23,051 nucleotides of DNA, taken from assembly GCA_001795335.1 (NCBI GenBank), contig MGOK01000001.1:14413-37463 (forward strand), written 5' to 3'. Under the pieces are notes generated by a model. It saw nothing but the letters and a program-made list of their open reading frames with translations, was not told the origin of the DNA and ran no database searches. The first letter of the stretch is position 1; the number at the start of each line of letters is the position of its first letter. Shown in pieces: positions 22,133 to 23,051 of this stretch. This DNA comes from Chloroflexi bacterium RBG_19FT_COMBO_55_16. GTDB taxonomy: Bacteria; Chloroflexota; Anaerolineae; Anaerolineales; UBA4823. The position numbers and the translations under genes were made by a program.

Positions 22133-23051
22133 ATGCAGGTATTTGGTTATTGATTATCGCCATCAGCCTGGCACTAGGAATGGCGATTGGATATTTCATC
22201 AAACAACAACAAACATCGAGCGCAAAACGAAAAGAAAAAGAAGAAGCAGAAAACATCATCAACCGTGCTGAGGAAGAGGCGCGCAGCATTATTCTGCAAG
22301 CCAAAGATAAAGCTCTCGAGACTCGCCAGACAGCCGATGCAGAGATTGCCCGCCGCAGAACAGAACTGAGCCGCGAAGAAGACCGGCTCCAGAAACGCCG
22401 GGAGGAAATCGATGGCCGCACCGACCGGGTGGACAAACACGAGCAGGCACTCAATAAACGTCAAAGCGCTATCGACAAGCGTGCCAATGACGTTGAAAGA
22501 ATGTACGCTCAGGAGTTAGAAGAACTAACGCGCGTTTCCCAGATGAGCATTGAAGAAGCGCGCAATGTCCTGTTAGCAGCAGTGGAAAAAGAAGCACGCA
22601 CGGATATGGCGCGCGTGATCCGGCAGATTGAAGCCGAGGCGCGGGAAGAAGGGGATGAACGCGCCCGCAAACTAATAGCTGACGCCATCCAGCGCGTCGC
22701 ATCTGAGCACGTTTCCGAGGTCACCACCTCCTTTGTCCCTCTCCCTTCGGATGAAATGAAAGGGCGCATCATCGGACGTAACGGGCGCAATATCCATGCC
22801 TTCGAACAGGCAGCGGGGGTGGATGTCATCGTTGACGACACACCCGAAGCGATCACCATCTCCAGCTTCGATACCGTGCGGCGTGAAGTCGCTGTGCGCT
22901 CGATGGCCAAATTGGTACTCGACGGGCGCATCCACCCAGCTCATATCGAAAAGATCGTCAAACGCGAGCAGGAAGAAGTCGAGCGCATCATCGCCGAGGC
23001 TGGGGAACAAGCCGCTTATGATGCTGGCGTCCCTGGATTACACCCGGATAT
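22129..23051 (+). CDS. rny: Ribonuclease Y (N-terminal 307 residues, cut by window edge)
   Basis: RNase Y is a membrane-anchored endoribonuclease that starts mRNA decay in many bacteria. The visible part has an N-terminal membrane helix (about 4-24), a long charged coiled coil (about 30-200) and the KH domain with GRIIGRNGRNI (212-222) containing the GxxG loop. The part SSFDTVRREVAVRSMAKLV with GRIHPAHIEKIV is the typical stretch after KH. The catalytic HD domain lies beyond the window. The ATG overlaps the recX stop as ATGA and has GAGG eight bases upstream, so rny is probably cotranscribed and translationally coupled with recX. Confidence 0.97.
   Translation, partial: MNAGIWLLIIAISLALGMAIGYFIKQQQTSSAKRKEKEEAENIINRAEEEARSIILQAKDKALETRQTADAEIARRRTELSREEDRLQKRREEIDGRTDRVDKHEQALNKRQSAIDKRANDVERMYAQELEELTRVSQMSIEEARNVLLAAVEKEARTDMARVIRQIEAEAREEGDERARKLIADAIQRVASEHVSEVTTSFVPLPSDEMKGRIIGRNGRNIHAFEQAAGVDVIVDDTPEAITISSFDTVRREVAVRSMAKLVLDGRIHPAHIEKIVKREQEEVERIIAEAGEQAAYDAGVPGLHPD

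Noticed and set aside
22044..22931. Minus-strand reading frames opposite rny
   Set aside because: They are antisense to a clear RNase Y coding sequence, rich in Ser/Arg/Ala from reversed codons, and have no start signals.

Overview
The window is a stretch of bacterial chromosome with moderate GC content, dominated by a complete division and cell-wall (dcw) cluster. Protein features, such as the divergent MurG, the CvpA-like insertion and the fused malic enzyme, suggest a Chloroflexota bacterium, probably Anaerolineae. That placement is an inference from recalled family features, not from a search.

Region 1 (1-17,111, minus strand) is one long, tightly packed operon read from right to left. 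The order is mraZ, rsmH, an ftsL-like gene, a class B penicillin-binding protein, murF, mraY, murD, ftsW, murG, a CvpA-like membrane protein, murC, an unrecognised 60-codon gene, murB, ddl, ftsQ, ftsA and ftsZ. Only the first 67 codons of ftsZ lie inside the window. Most junctions are a few bases or overlaps (ATGA or TAATG), so translation is probably coupled along the operon. The cluster covers cytoplasmic precursor synthesis (MurB, C, D, F, Ddl), lipid I and II synthesis (MraY, MurG), septal polymerisation and crosslinking (FtsW with the PBP) and divisome assembly (FtsL, Q, A, Z). murE is missing from its usual place between the PBP gene and murF. Ahead of mraZ are a good sigma-70-type promoter and three GTGG boxes at exact 10-bp spacing, which look like the autoregulatory MraZ operator.

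Region 2 (17,112-20,905) holds a plus-strand PLP enzyme of the cysteine desulfurase type, divergent from mraZ. It converges on a minus-strand malic enzyme fused to a phosphotransacetylase-like domain (maeB).

Region 3 (20,906-21,457) is a 552-bp gene-free stretch. It holds a divergent promoter pair (maeB leftward, another rightward) with a small dyad between them. Downstream of the rightward promoter lies a candidate structured RNA of 240-340 nt, with many perfect stems, a long-range pairing that competes with a terminator-like hairpin, and a second strong terminator that ends at the recX start codon.

Region 4 (21,458-23,051, plus strand) holds recX overlapping rny (RNase Y), which runs off the window.

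The most unusual signals are: (a) two 63-bp, nine-heptamer degenerate repeats inserted in frame in murG and murD, with inverted-repeat ends; (b) the structured RNA ahead of recX; (c) a MurG lacking two hallmark motifs; (d) the small gene between murC and murB; (e) the MraZ operator and the unusual mraZ start.
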